Part shown: positions 10,645-20,428 of the stretch, piece after piece
Layout: the number at the start of each line of letters is the position of its first letter
How positions within the stretch are numbered: position 1 is the first letter of the stretch
NCBI RefSeq assembly: GCF_000003815.2
Contig: NC_049979.1
Span: 13,743,785-13,771,142 of the forward strand
DNA length: 27,358 bases
Reading direction: 5' to 3'
From: Branchiostoma floridae
Lineage: Eukaryota > Chordata > Leptocardii > Amphioxiformes > Branchiostomatidae
Notes under the pieces: model-generated
What the model was told of the DNA's origin: nothing
The model's input: only the letters and a program-made list of their open reading frames with translations
Database searches by the model: none
Made by a program: the position numbers and the translations under genes

Positions 10645-10650
10645 TAATGA

Positions 10651-12600
10651 AACGCTAAATCAACCTTCTTTGCCTGATACGACTTTCATGCTTTTAATAA
10701 TTTGTGCTAATCGGGTAGAGAATTTGATCAACGGAGACAAGGTACGCAAATGAGAACATCATTTGCATAATCAATGGGAAATTCCTATGATTGTTCTCTC
10801 GAAAAGGTCACTATCATTTAGCGAAGGTATGAGGTCGTGGAACTATAGTTGGATTTGCCCTTGACATTTCAACCTGCACTAATGTTTGCCACGCCTTGTG
10901 TCCATGCCCTGGTGATTGGCACGGGCTCAAGTGGCGTTTGGTTTAAAATTTGTCCAACATTTACTCAGGAACCTTCGCGACCACACACTGGGCGTGGCTT
11001 TGCTGGAGTACGTAAGGGTTACGTAAAGTTGTTGTCAAAGGTAGCCTGGTGGACCAACCCGCGTTGGTGTCTACCGGGCGAAGCAGCCCCCTTCGCTCTC
11101 TCAGGCTCTCTTCGATCGTAGAATTGCTGGACTCGAACGACGTTGTATGTTTATGACGGCGGTGTCACCTTACAAGGACAACAGGTAAGCAAAGAAAGAT
11201 GTAGTGAAACAGTGTTTTCCCTCTCCATTTGTACCGGTACTGAGGTGGGGACTAGGTCACATATTTTCCTTACTAAGGCAGAGGGTTTGCTCCGATGTTT
11301 ACATCAAAACAGCGATACGGGTAGTTTATGGTATGTGCTGGGAAGCACTTTGTATTGGAGGGGAGAATAAGGCCTAGCTGACCTGTGATAGTTCTAAATG
11401 CTAGTGGGTACCAGAAGCAGTCTATGTGCGATGTTTTCCCGTCCTCTTCTATTTAGTCCAGACTTCATCCCTGGATACAGTGAACTGAAAAATCTATTGA
11501 ACGCATTTCAACGTTAGTGGGAAACCTTCAAATTGATTAGCTTTTAAAGAGACGCAATACGAATGGGGTTACCTAGTAACGTTATATCATTAAACCGAAG
11601 GGCAGATGGAAAGGATGGTCCGTGCAAGAAGACACCTCTAAGGGACATATCCTTGCGCAGTGTTCCCCACAGGTGTATTTTCCAGTTCCATACACCTGCT
11701 ATCACGTGGGCTGTTGAGTAGCTGTTTAGCCCTCCTCCATCATTCTTAATCCTATGAATAGATAGGAACGCCTGTTGTTTTCGTCTCCGAAACTAGCGTG
11801 CCTAACTGTAAATTTATCCTAACACTTGATCACAACAATGATAGGAATAAAAGTAATTTTCTATACTGTGCATATTTGTTCTAAAAGGATCGTGGAAGCG
11901 AAATGTTATCCAATCTAATCCCTCATTATCCCAATGAGGCCATAGATACGTTATTGTATATCCTGCGCACAAGGCCGATCTTTAGTGCAACAGACCTTAT
12001 GTGCAACAGATCTTATGTAAGAAAGGTGTGCCACCTTACAAACTGCTCAACCTTTAAGGTATCTGGAAAAGCGAAAACTGTTTCGTAATTCGTTCTACTT
12101 CATTATGCAAGTGTCCCACTTTTGTTACGAAGTTAACCTTTTTGTTCAACGAAACGTTCAATTGATATCTTTCCTTTATGAAAATATTTTCTCGCAGTCT
12201 TAGGTTGGAATTTCTACGGAGGCTGTGCATTTAGAATCAGTAAAACGTTCTTGCCCCTTGGAAAGAAAAAATCAGCAATACACCCCCTATTTGACAGGGA
12301 AAAGTTATATTTAGCAGCTGTACAAATAGACAGCAAGCCGCACATGACGGGTCTCATTGTATAACCAGGATCTGTCATACCGTCCTTTCAAAAAGGAGTT
12401 AATCATTCATCCGTTCATTCATAAAGCGTAGAATTTTGATCATTCGCATTTTAAGTGACACTTAGAAGACAAGGATGGAAGAGGCTCATTTTAGATAAAA
12501 AGCGAGTCTGAGAAAAGACGGTACTGATGTTCTTTTGTGCTGCTTCGTTACTTGATTACGGCCTGGCCTACCCTATTTGTTGGATATCGAGTTGAACATC
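10651..12600. other. Gene-free stretch upstream of the second LRR gene
   Basis: A last fragment of the palindromic repeat, with one octamer, lies at 10740-10775. From 11040 to 11130 there is a GC-rich stretch with a small hairpin (GCGAAG...CTTCGC) that looks like dispersed repeat, but I cannot name it. No reading frame on either strand looks like a protein. Confidence 0.5.
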
Positions 12601-12608
12601 AACCAGGG

Positions 12609-12641
12609 TGTGACGCAGTGAACACACCGGTATGCGTCACA
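12609..12641. promoter_or_regulatory. Inverted TGTGACGCA pair, candidate regulatory dyad
   Basis: TGTGACGCA at 12609-12617 and its exact complement TGCGTCACA at 12633-12641 form a 9-bp dyad with a 15-bp spacer. TGACGCA resembles a CREB/ATF half-site variant. It lies 55 bp upstream of a TATA-like box and about 200 bp upstream of the start codon of the second LRR gene. Regulatory function is inferred from position only. Confidence 0.4.
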
Positions 12642-12695
12642 ACCTCGGACGAATTACGTGGCCCCCTCCTGATCGGGTACTTAAACTTATATATG

Positions 12696-12703
12696 TATAA
12701 ATA
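12696..12703 (+). promoter_or_regulatory. TATA box candidate for the second LRR gene
   Basis: An exact TATAAATA sits 137 bp upstream of the ATG at 12840, which predicts transcription starting near 12725. Two out-of-frame ATGs (12756, 12773) would then precede the main start, so either they are bypassed or the transcript begins later. Confidence 0.4.
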
Positions 12704-12839
12704 ATAATCAGTGCCACTGCTTGATCACAATATAGTGGAGTCTTCAAAAAGGCAAAGTGATGCTTAGTAGTTATGTTTGCATTTATTGGTGGCCTTGACA
12801 GGTATTCTGTTTGCATTCCGTCACACACAGGACATCACT

Positions 12840-13837
12840 ATGAGGCGCACCGTGAGCATGGTCGTGTTGGCCGTCCTTCTGGAGATTATATCCTGCGCAA
12901 ACCTGACGAGGGCAGCCTGGAGCCCACCGGACTGTCCCCGGCAGTGTTCGTGCGGCGGGCAGGTCGTCTTTCCTCTGTACGAGCAGCTGCGAACGGTGCA
13001 GTGCTTCAGGCCGAGCGAAACTGTGCAGTTCCCGCCAGACACGCAGTCCATCAACGTCGAGTTTTCGCCGCTCCGGCAGGTCATCCCAGAAGACGTTTTC
13101 CAGGGCTTAAATGACCTAGTAAGCGTGAAGCTCACAGCGAGACTCACTACCGTTCCACAAGGCCTGTTCCGTAACCTGACTCAGCTCAGAGTGCTGTGGA
13201 TCAGGGAGTTCCGCGTGCGACAGCTGCCCATTGGTATCTTCGACAGTCTCCGAGAACTGGAGCAGATCTGGATTGAGGAGACCACCATCTCCCGCCTGCG
13301 TGGCAACACTTTCTCCAACTTGAACAAACTCATGTTCGTCCACTTGAACAACAATCAGCTCGCACGATTACCCGCCAACTTGTTCTCCAGCCAGCCGGCC
13401 CTCGCTCTTCTCCATCTGCAGTGGATCCATTCCAGACCCTCGACTACAGAGTGTTTACCTGGATGACAGAGCTGCGCGAGTTGGGGGTGGACTCGCACCA
13501 CATGATCTCATGGCTACCAAATCTGATGAACCTCCCTAAACGACACTTCAAAAATCTCGAAATCTTGGTGACCTACCTTCTGAATGAAGACCGCTATGAT
13601 TCCATCAGGGTAGAGTGGGACACCATGGTGTACAGTCATGGACAGTGGTACTTCGGAGAGTGCCCTCCCGACGCCTGTGAATTCGGAGCTTGCAGTATCT
13701 CGTATCAAACGCCGGAGTGTGACGGTGTCATGGCGGCAGGCATACTGCTCCCTCTGTCATTGATGGCGCTCCTTGGCATCCTTCTATTGACCCTGCAGCT
13801 ATGTAGGCACAGATTTAAATGCTCAAGGTCAGGCTGA
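12840..13837 (+). CDS. LRR type I membrane protein with truncated EGF block; frame disrupted near 13421
   Basis: The ATG at 12840 starts a signal peptide (MRRTVSMVVLAVLLEIISCA). LRRNT cysteines sit at residues 32, 36, 38 and 55 (C-x3-C-x-C). LRRs follow (LRVLWIREFRV, LEQIWIEETTI, LMFVHLNNNQL) in frame 1 to about 13420. Homology continues in another frame from 13421 (VDPFQTL, ELRELGVD, LEILVTYL) to the stop at 13835-13837. The last part has WYFGECPPDAC and four cysteines spaced x4, x4, x8, then a membrane span (MAAGILLPLSLMALLGILLL) and a tail of about ten residues. Around 13421 the LRR also lacks about seven expected residues, so a deletion of about 19 or 22 bases fits better than a single-base error. 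It may be a recent pseudogene, an allele, or an assembly error. It is a tandem paralogue of the gene at 16290. Confidence 0.75.
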
Positions 13838-14387
13838 TCCAGCCGCAGTGCTAGGTAACCGTTCGAGGTCTGTGATCTCACCGCGTATTTACTACAGATG
13901 TGTACAGTACAGATGGGGATAGTTTTTCGAAAACCAGTACAAGAGAAATATAAGTTGAATTCAGACATTTGCATTTCAAACATAGGCCTAGGCTACTTGC
14001 TATACGAATCCCTGGTTTGCCAGGAACACAATAGGTCTTAGGATCCACAAGTCTACAGTTTTTTGAATTAGTACTATCATTATCATCATATTTTTTAACT
14101 TCTGTCTACGCTGCACGATGATCACATTATCTGTATGTATGTCATTGGCTCATATATCGTTTCCATTGGATGGTTCCACCACTTTCTGACAAGGGGAGGG
14201 GATCTGTGCTATCGACAGATTGAGGTAGAGAACAGTAAACGTTGTAAAAATGTTATTTCTCTTTTTGAAAAATTCAATGATTGTTTAATTTGCAAGAACT
14301 GTACCTTCCAATCTTCTATTTCCTTAAATTTTCAGTAGCACCATCAATGTAATGTGTGCCACCGCAGTGTTTATAGTCATTGGTAGA

Positions 14388-14393
14388 AATAAA
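14388..14393 (+). terminator. Candidate polyadenylation signal AATAAA
   Basis: First AATAAA downstream of the LRR gene ending at 13837, followed by a GT-rich stretch (GGAAGGTTGATGTGGG). A second AATAAA lies at 14488-14493. Use is not shown by the sequence. Confidence 0.3.
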
Positions 14394-14631
14394 GGAAGGT
14401 TGATGTGGGCACTCCCGAGAAGCAGACTCTTTCATCAGTCGGACATTTATCAAGCGCGTTTACAATCCACACTCTCTTAACTGTCAAAATAAAATGAAAC
14501 GTCAGAGGAATCACATTCGAGTCTGTAATATTGACTTAAACACTCAAAGTAGCATCAAACCAAATGCAATGGCCGGTCAACCATCCAATGCTACATATAG
14601 GTCATAGGTCTTACCATCAGATTGACCGACC

Positions 14632-14714
14632 AAGCAAGTAAGCAAGCAACCAAGCAAGCAACCAAGTAAGCAAGCAAGCAACCAACCAACCAAACCACCA
14701 ACCAACCAACCAAC
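14632..14714. repeat. AAGC/AACC tetranucleotide microsatellite
   Basis: An imperfect run of CAAG, TAAG and CAAC four-base units, shifting from mostly AAGC on the left to AACC on the right. It is read as Trp/Leu/Ala-rich peptide on the minus strand, which is not a gene. Confidence 0.9.
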
Positions 14715-16270
14715 TACACATGTTAGTAAACACGTACGCCGTGTGGGGCAATGAAGGACGGTTTGGGATGTTTACTTTTTTTGCCAATGATTTACCCGAC
14801 AATTATATTTGGTACGTGGTAACAGGATGCAACGTTAACGTGAGGATTGTCAATATAGTGGCAGCAGCAGTCATATTACTTAGGTTCTGTATAATGAACG
14901 ACATTATTGCCCCAAAAAGATTGTTTTGGACTGAGCGGTGTGGTTGTTTTGTGTGAAGTTGCAATTGCAACATCTTTTTGGCAGTTATTGTCCCTATAAT
15001 ACAGTAGGCGGGCAGCATATGGATGTTCCTCGTCTCTGCAAATATTTAAAAAAATACGTTTCCATTTCGATTTTCCTATTCCACTAGTTTTCTAGACTTG
15101 TGTATCAAAAGTTTGGCCCCAGGGAGACACTGTTTAATACTACTAGTACTAAGTACAGGGATTAGTACCGATTCATAATCACGTGACACCCAAGTCGCCC
15201 ATTGGTCGATGGAGGGGGCGTGATAGACTACTGCTGCCACCCACAGGTGCGAGTTAATCATTGATTAGAGCTACCAGAGGAGGGGAAGTGATATTTATAT
15301 CATAGAGTGATGTCATTTCAGGGATATGTTTTTATATGACAGTTCACGGCCATTATATGACGATATGCCCTACATCTTCTCGAAACGGTTTGGAGTTGAT
15401 ACAAATACTATGTGAGCTAATTTATACGAATTACACTGTAATATATGCAACTACAAAGGCGTCAAAATAACGCGTAACATGATCCCTCTCCGCCCCGGCC
15501 CCTGACATGTTGATTTTGTTCTGTAGAACGACTACCTTGTTGACTTGGTCACTCACGGACACAGGTCGAACCGTTGTTGTAATATATATGTTGTCCTCAA
15601 CGTTAGTGCAAAGTCCAGTACATTAAAGCCTCCCACACGTCTACCTGTTGCAGGGGATACAGGTAACGTCTTGCTTGTGTTTAGGTCCTGTTCATGTGTA
15701 GCCACAATATCAATGCGGACAGAGACTGTGTTGAGCTCTTCCAACGTCGGATTTCTTTTTTGTTTATACCTATTTAATGTTATGAAGGAAATCTCTCGCT
15801 CGAAGTAACGTTAATTCAGACGTAATGGTCAGATATTTCACATACGTTTCATACATTCAGTGCAATCTGACGGGAATAGGTGCAATTTCAGAGACCATTG
15901 GGGTCGGGTATTCACTTTAACGAAAGTGTAGTACTTCGAACTTGATTATTTGTGTGACAAAGTAAAATGTGCAGAGGAGAGGGGCACGTGACCTTCTAGT
16001 ACTGAAATGTCAGCCCAAGTTGGTCAGCCATAATGGAATCATCGAAGGAAAGGGTGGGGCATAGTTTTGGAGAACAAATACTGCGGTGTTTTAAGATTAC
16101 AACTTGGGAAAGTTGCAGATATTTCACTCTTCCACAGAAGTGATAACAAGCTGGCCACATACTATTAGACTAGGTATCATAAAAGTATGACTTTGTTGCA
16201 GATAAACTTAGTTGATCTGCAAAGATCGTAAATTGACGATGCCATAGGTTAAAAACTGTGTACATTTTCT
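14715..16270. other. Gene-free stretch between the two paralogous LRR genes
   Basis: No domain-like reading frame is visible on either strand, and the sequence is of mixed composition. It should hold the promoter and a 5' untranslated exon of the gene at 16290, since a good splice acceptor lies just before that start codon, but I could not place that exon. Confidence 0.5.
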
Positions 16271-16283
16271 TTCTACTGAGCAG
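16270..16283 (+). other. Splice acceptor of a likely 5' untranslated intron
   Basis: The polypyrimidine stretch TTTTCTTTCTACTGAGCAG ends at 16283, followed by ATAAAG and the start codon. A similar CACACACAG|GACATCACT precedes the ATG of the paralogue at 12840. This suggests that both genes may splice just before the start codon. Confidence 0.4.
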
Positions 16284-16289
16284 ATAAAG

Positions 16290-17477
16290 ATGGCAACGTC
16301 CTATTTCTATGCCGTCTGCCTGGTAACGGCAATGTGGGCTGCAGGTGTTTTACCTGAATCTACACGGGCATTCAGCTGCCCGGGTCAACCAGGTCACTGG
16401 CACGTTGACTGCCCTGTCAACTGTACATGCCAAGAGGTCTGCAATACCTACCTCCGTCGCTGGGTGAAGCAGGTGTCTTGTGTGTCTCACACCACGCTCC
16501 ACGAAATTACGTTCCCACCAACAACACAGGACATATCCATCAGCAACGTGGCTGGAATAACGACCATTCCTGCAAATCTATTCTCAGGCCTAACCGACGT
16601 TCTCTCCGTAGATATCTACAACGTCTCCATGTCAGAATCGCCACCTGCCAACCTCCTGAGTGAGCTCCAGGGGCTGCGCACTCTGAGGCTGGTGTCGGTC
16701 AGACCTGTCAATTTGAAGATGTTCTCTAATCTGAGGCAACTCAATCAGCTCGATCTCCACAACAATGACCTACAGAACGTCCAGGTGCAAGCCGGTGTGT
16801 TCCACACCCTCACCAGCCTTACGCACCTCCATCTGGAGGCCAACTCCTTGACTTACCTGGAACCAGGCTGGTTCCATGATACTGTCAACCTACAGGCCAT
16901 CAGTGTCAGTGACAATAACATCCATTACATAGACAACAACACATTCCAGTATCTGAGTCAGCTTAGTGAACTGAATCTGCAGAAAAACCCCCTTGTTCGT
17001 GTAGAGATGAACGCATTCCATAAACTAAACAACTTGAGATCCATCTATGTGGACAGGAGCCAACTGGACACCGTTGGTCCTGTTCTGATCTATGCCCAGC
17101 TCCCCGAACTGACCAACCTGTATCTACAAACTTCCCGTCATTATTGGAAGCACGTCACCACTTTCAACCAGACCTGGTACTTCCGAGGCTGTCCCCCGGG
17201 GTACTGCGTGAACTCGCTGTCCTGTTCGGTATCCCGGAATACCCCATGGTGTGTCTGTACGAAGGAGTATGAGGGGGACCGCTGTGACGTACAGAGGATT
17301 TCGCGGGGTGAATTTCTCGGTATCTTCGTGAGCGCCATGGTTCTTGTGGGGATCTCTGTGGTGATCATCCTAGTTAATGTGGGGCGCGTGGTGGCGCGGT
17401 CCTGCAAGCTGCCGCGCTTCAGGAAACTACAAGAAACTCCGCAACCCTCAGCGAGCCCCATGCCACAGATGACGTGA
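16290..17477 (+). CDS. LRR-EGF type I membrane protein, 395 aa, intact
   Basis: A complete single-exon coding region. The signal peptide covers about residues 1-28 (MATSYFYAVCLVTAMWAAGV). LRRNT cysteines lie at 41, 45, 47, 51 and 64. LRRs follow from about 75 to 290 (LNQLDLHNNDL, LTHLHLEANSL, LSELNLQKNPL). Cysteines 301-332 form a full EGF-like domain (C-x4-C-x5-C-x8-C-x-C-x8-C, ending YEGDRC) where an LRRCT is usual. A membrane span covers about 342-364, followed by a 31-residue tail with no tyrosine and no TIR domain. Several N-x-S/T sites fit a surface glycoprotein. The ATG lies six bases after a pyrimidine-rich splice acceptor (AG at 16282-16283), suggesting a separate 5' untranslated exon. 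It is probably a recognition or adhesion receptor; the ligand is unknown. Confidence 0.9.
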   Translation: MATSYFYAVCLVTAMWAAGVLPESTRAFSCPGQPGHWHVDCPVNCTCQEVCNTYLRRWVKQVSCVSHTTLHEITFPPTTQDISISNVAGITTIPANLFSGLTDVLSVDIYNVSMSESPPANLLSELQGLRTLRLVSVRPVNLKMFSNLRQLNQLDLHNNDLQNVQVQAGVFHTLTSLTHLHLEANSLTYLEPGWFHDTVNLQAISVSDNNIHYIDNNTFQYLSQLSELNLQKNPLVRVEMNAFHKLNNLRSIYVDRSQLDTVGPVLIYAQLPELTNLYLQTSRHYWKHVTTFNQTWYFRGCPPGYCVNSLSCSVSRNTPWCVCTKEYEGDRCDVQRISRGEFLGIFVSAMVLVGISVVIILVNVGRVVARSCKLPRFRKLQETPQPSASPMPQMT

Positions 17478-19727
17478 ACACATAACTCATACTCACTGGA
17501 AATCTCAGGCAGTGATGTAAAATACTTGAAGTAAAACCCCGTGTAAGCGTTAGCTTTTCGGATTTTCTGACCCCTGTCGGCACTTGAAGAACATCAACGA
17601 TATTAAGTGCCAGTGCATGAAATGTGAACTATGAAAAGAAAAAACGAGCACAAATCTAACGTAGAGCGATACCGCCACAAACCTGTCAGCAAGCAACAAA
17701 CCAAACACGGACTGGCATTATAGTTATTCTATATCAAATGGAAAATAGACAAAGACACAGGCACTATTCGAATTCTAAAACTTATCACAACATTATAAAA
17801 CACAATATCTAGTCAAAATCAGATGGAAGAAAGCAAATGACTAGTAATTGAACTAGATAACGTAACTGTCGTTGTGCAGTATAATCCTACCACCACACTA
17901 ACGACAGCCTGATCATTCCTGACGCCTACTTAGCGGTACATGCAAAAGGTATCATGGTAATCCGCTTTGCTGAAATATCCTTAATAAGTTTGATATTCAA
18001 ATATCTAAAAGCATGTCGGACTAATCCACAATTCCATACTTGATACATAGTTTTTTTTCTCCTAACTTAATTCGTTAGCATAATTTCATGTCACATGCAT
18101 CACTTACTCAAGAAGAATTAAACAGTCCAGCCCCAGCTAGGCAATCTTCTCATCAACATTGTTTGTCATTACGTGAATAATTAGGTGGAAATGGGATGAA
18201 AAAGTACTACTAGTAGGAGTTTGTGGGACCCTTGATTGTATTGATAGGACTGAAAATACGCTAGATGAATGTAGATAGAAGCTCTGGTGAAGGGAGAGAA
18301 TCGAAATATTCATAGGGGGTAGCTTTACCCTGAACAAAGTTTAGATGGCTATAAGTGACGGAATATCATCTACCATCTTTAAGTTGTAAATGTTAAAGAC
18401 TCTAACATCTTCAAAATATGAGAAGCCATTTAATGTCACACTGAATAATTCTATAAATTATTTGAGTTTGGTTCTGAATCGGTAAATGATTTGTGCCAGT
18501 AGTCACGTTTTCATCACCACTGAATCAAAACCATTAAATACTAATGAGCAGATAAATAAAACAATGAATACCATATAAGCCGACGTCATCGATCGATTAA
18601 AATGTAATGAATACTTGTTATGTCAGGCTTGACGAGTGCATGTGAAAAGTTTCAGGATGAGGGGAGAGACTCCCTCACCATACCGTTACGATGGTCGTCT
18701 TGTGTCATTTAGTTTTGGCCATCTTTAATGTCTTTTTCTTTCACAACTCCACAAATACATGGATACCAACAACCCTTGTTTCTTATTAAAAGATGTTAAC
18801 ACAACACCATGCACAGCTTTGTCCGAGCGTAACTTCTTGAGGCATTTATAGATTGATTAGCCCTGCGACGGACGTGTTCCATTTGCTGCGCCCCATTTGT
18901 GCTGACAGCCCCGTGACCGAAGGGTCGACACAGAGGAGCTGAGTTCCGCCGCTCTTGCAAGATTCCTCTAGCACAATCCTGCCACCGTGCTCGTGTGAGG
19001 TCCACTTCTGTTTACTCGATTGTTTTTCATCCAAACCACCAAGGTTTGCAAGGTATGAAGGTATGTTTATTTTAACTCCATTTATGCTGAATTGTCAGAG
19101 GTGACATTACTGTTGTTTCCATATTGCTATAGCTAGTGACGCCATCCTTCCCATTGTGAGGACCATTGTACCTGTATTAGACACATTATAGATATGTCTT
19201 AATTAGACTTTCAAAGTCCAATCCTAATGTCATGTAGATAAATATTGGTTGCTCTGTGGGCCGTCTGGACATTACTGGTATCTCCCCATTCTTCTTATCC
19301 TCCGTTTACCTGAATCAGATTGACCTATCCATCCTCTAACCGCAATAAAGGGCAGAATATCGACAGGCCATTCCCTACCAGGCGTGTAAAGTCATGGGCG
19401 CACAAGAAAGTAATCGGTATAGATTCTTAAAGTTTTTTTCTCGAACAAAATTGAAGTTGAGCCAGCAAATTTTCCATTTTGCCATGACCGCAGAGGTGGA
19501 TTGATATGTATCCTTTGGCAAGCTGACTCAACCGAAAGAGAAAACCCATTTCTCTGGAAATATCGAACATGTTATACCTTATGGCAAAGTGAGGGAAGAC
19601 TATCGGGGTTCCCTTGGTGTGCGCAATTGTTTCAAACGACAATAGCTTACTGTTAAAGGGGCTTATATCATTTAAAAAATGCATATTACAATGGTAGAGT
19701 CCATTGACAGAGCCTTACCTTAGACCT
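17478..19727. other. Gene-free stretch between the LRR-EGF gene and the mariner remnant
   Basis: No convincing coding region is seen on either strand. An AATAAA at 18555-18560 is a possible polyadenylation signal for the LRR-EGF gene, about 1.1 kb past its stop. A GC-richer patch at 18850-19020 has short open frames on the minus strand with no recognisable domain. Confidence 0.5.
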
Positions 19728-19729
19728 TA

Positions 19730-19769
19730 CGAGGGGCGTGCAATTAGTAATGGTCCTGACCCATTTCCC
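19730..19769 (+). repeat. Left terminal inverted repeat of the mariner element
   Basis: Begins CGAGGGGCGTGCAATTAGTA after TA at 19728-19729, and matches the right end at 38 of 40 positions. Confidence 0.9.
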
Positions 19770-19802
19770 ATAGCAGGAGATTAATGAAACTTGGCACAGT
19801 TA

Positions 19803-20124
19803 TTAGTCTTTCTCTTCATAGGAATCACCCAGAGTTATGCATTTCTCCCATCGTTTGATGCAGCTCTGGACACCGATTTTGTGGGACACCCCAGGTTGGT
19901 CCTCCAACTGATGCCTCATCAATGGCACAAGAGGGACGACCAGGTCTGGGAGCTGTTTCCACAGACTTCCAGCCACGTTTGAATTCAGGATGCCAGCGTT
20001 TTACAAGGTCATATGATGGGGCATCATCACCATAAGTTTCATTTATTTCACCAAAAGTCTTCTTTGGTGTGCGTCCTTTCAAATACAAAAACCGGATCAC
20101 TGCGCGACACTCAACTGGTTCCAT
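19803..20124 (-). pseudogene. Mariner transposase remnant (N-terminal helix-turn-helix plus C-terminal end)
   Basis: From 20124 leftward the frame reads MEPVECRAVIRFLYLKGRTP, then FGEINETYGDDAPSYDLVKRW and PRPGRPS, the first DNA-binding helix-turn-helix of mariner transposases (about 70 residues of about 345). After about 19915 the mariner match shifts frame. SCIKRWEKCITLGDSYEE, ending at the stop 19803-19805, resembles the C-terminal W-x-KC-I-x-x-x-GD-Y motif of the family. The pieces are joined by a large internal deletion that also changed frame. Confidence 0.8.
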
Positions 20125-20267
20125 TTCACACCTGGTCCATTTCGCACCTGACTAAGTTCAAACACCAGTAAATCAGAAACCACAATTAGTTCAGAGCTGT
20201 CTTTTGCAACATAACCCATAGAGATATGAATTATTACATATACAAAATTTCATTTAGATCAGACAAC

Positions 20268-20307
20268 TGGAAGTGGGTCAGGACCATTACTTATTGCACG
20301 CCCCTCG
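20268..20307 (-). repeat. Right terminal inverted repeat of the mariner element
   Basis: Its reverse complement begins CGAGGGGCGTGCAATAAGTA. The target TA follows at 20308-20309. Confidence 0.9.
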
Positions 20308-20428
20308 TAGGTCGTCTTGTGCCTACAAGTGCACTGGGTAGCAATTTTCCATCCATTTCTGTCGGTCATCAAACCCGCAACTTCTAACGTTATTCAGTGG
20401 ACAGAAAAACGCAAAACCTGACGCAAAC

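Larger units (their letters stand above)
9430..10650 (+). mobile_element. Putative non-autonomous element: tandem core, microsatellite, 3' hairpin
   Basis: Three parts follow in order: the 250-bp tandem core; a segment with two copies of CTGCAG...GCCGCTAGGGGGCCC (10323-10352 and 10454-10484); and a GACA/CA microsatellite (10575-10607) just before a short hairpin (10624-10644). Known pearl and Helentron-derived elements of marine invertebrates and flies share this plan of tandem core, tetranucleotide microsatellite and terminal hairpin. No transposase or helicase is encoded. The left end and the exact class are not established; assignment to that family is an inference. Confidence 0.4.
19730..20307 (-). 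mobile_element. Internally deleted mariner-type transposon
   Basis: The termini at 19730-19769 and 20268-20307 are 40-bp inverted repeats starting CGAGGGGCGTGCAAT and differing at two positions. A TA duplication flanks them (19728-19729 and 20308-20309), as expected for Tc1/mariner insertion. At 578 bp it is less than half the usual 1.3 kb. The minus strand keeps the start and the end of a transposase but lacks the central catalytic DD34D region. It can at best be moved by a related transposase elsewhere. Confidence 0.9.

Noticed and set aside
14617-14802. Minus-strand Trp/Leu-rich frame
   Set aside because: Produced by the AAGC/AACC microsatellite.
16290-17477. Toll-like receptor or lamprey-type variable lymphocyte receptor
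   Set aside because: There is no TIR domain, and an EGF domain takes the place of LRRCT. The general LRR layout is shared but gives no specific match.
18796-19034. Minus-strand frames as a retrotransposon fragment
   Set aside because: The composition is loosely retroelement-like, but no reverse transcriptase or nuclease motif can be pointed to.
19791-19982. Plus-strand 63-codon frame with a signal-like start
   Set aside because: It lies inside the mariner element, antisense to the transposase remnant.
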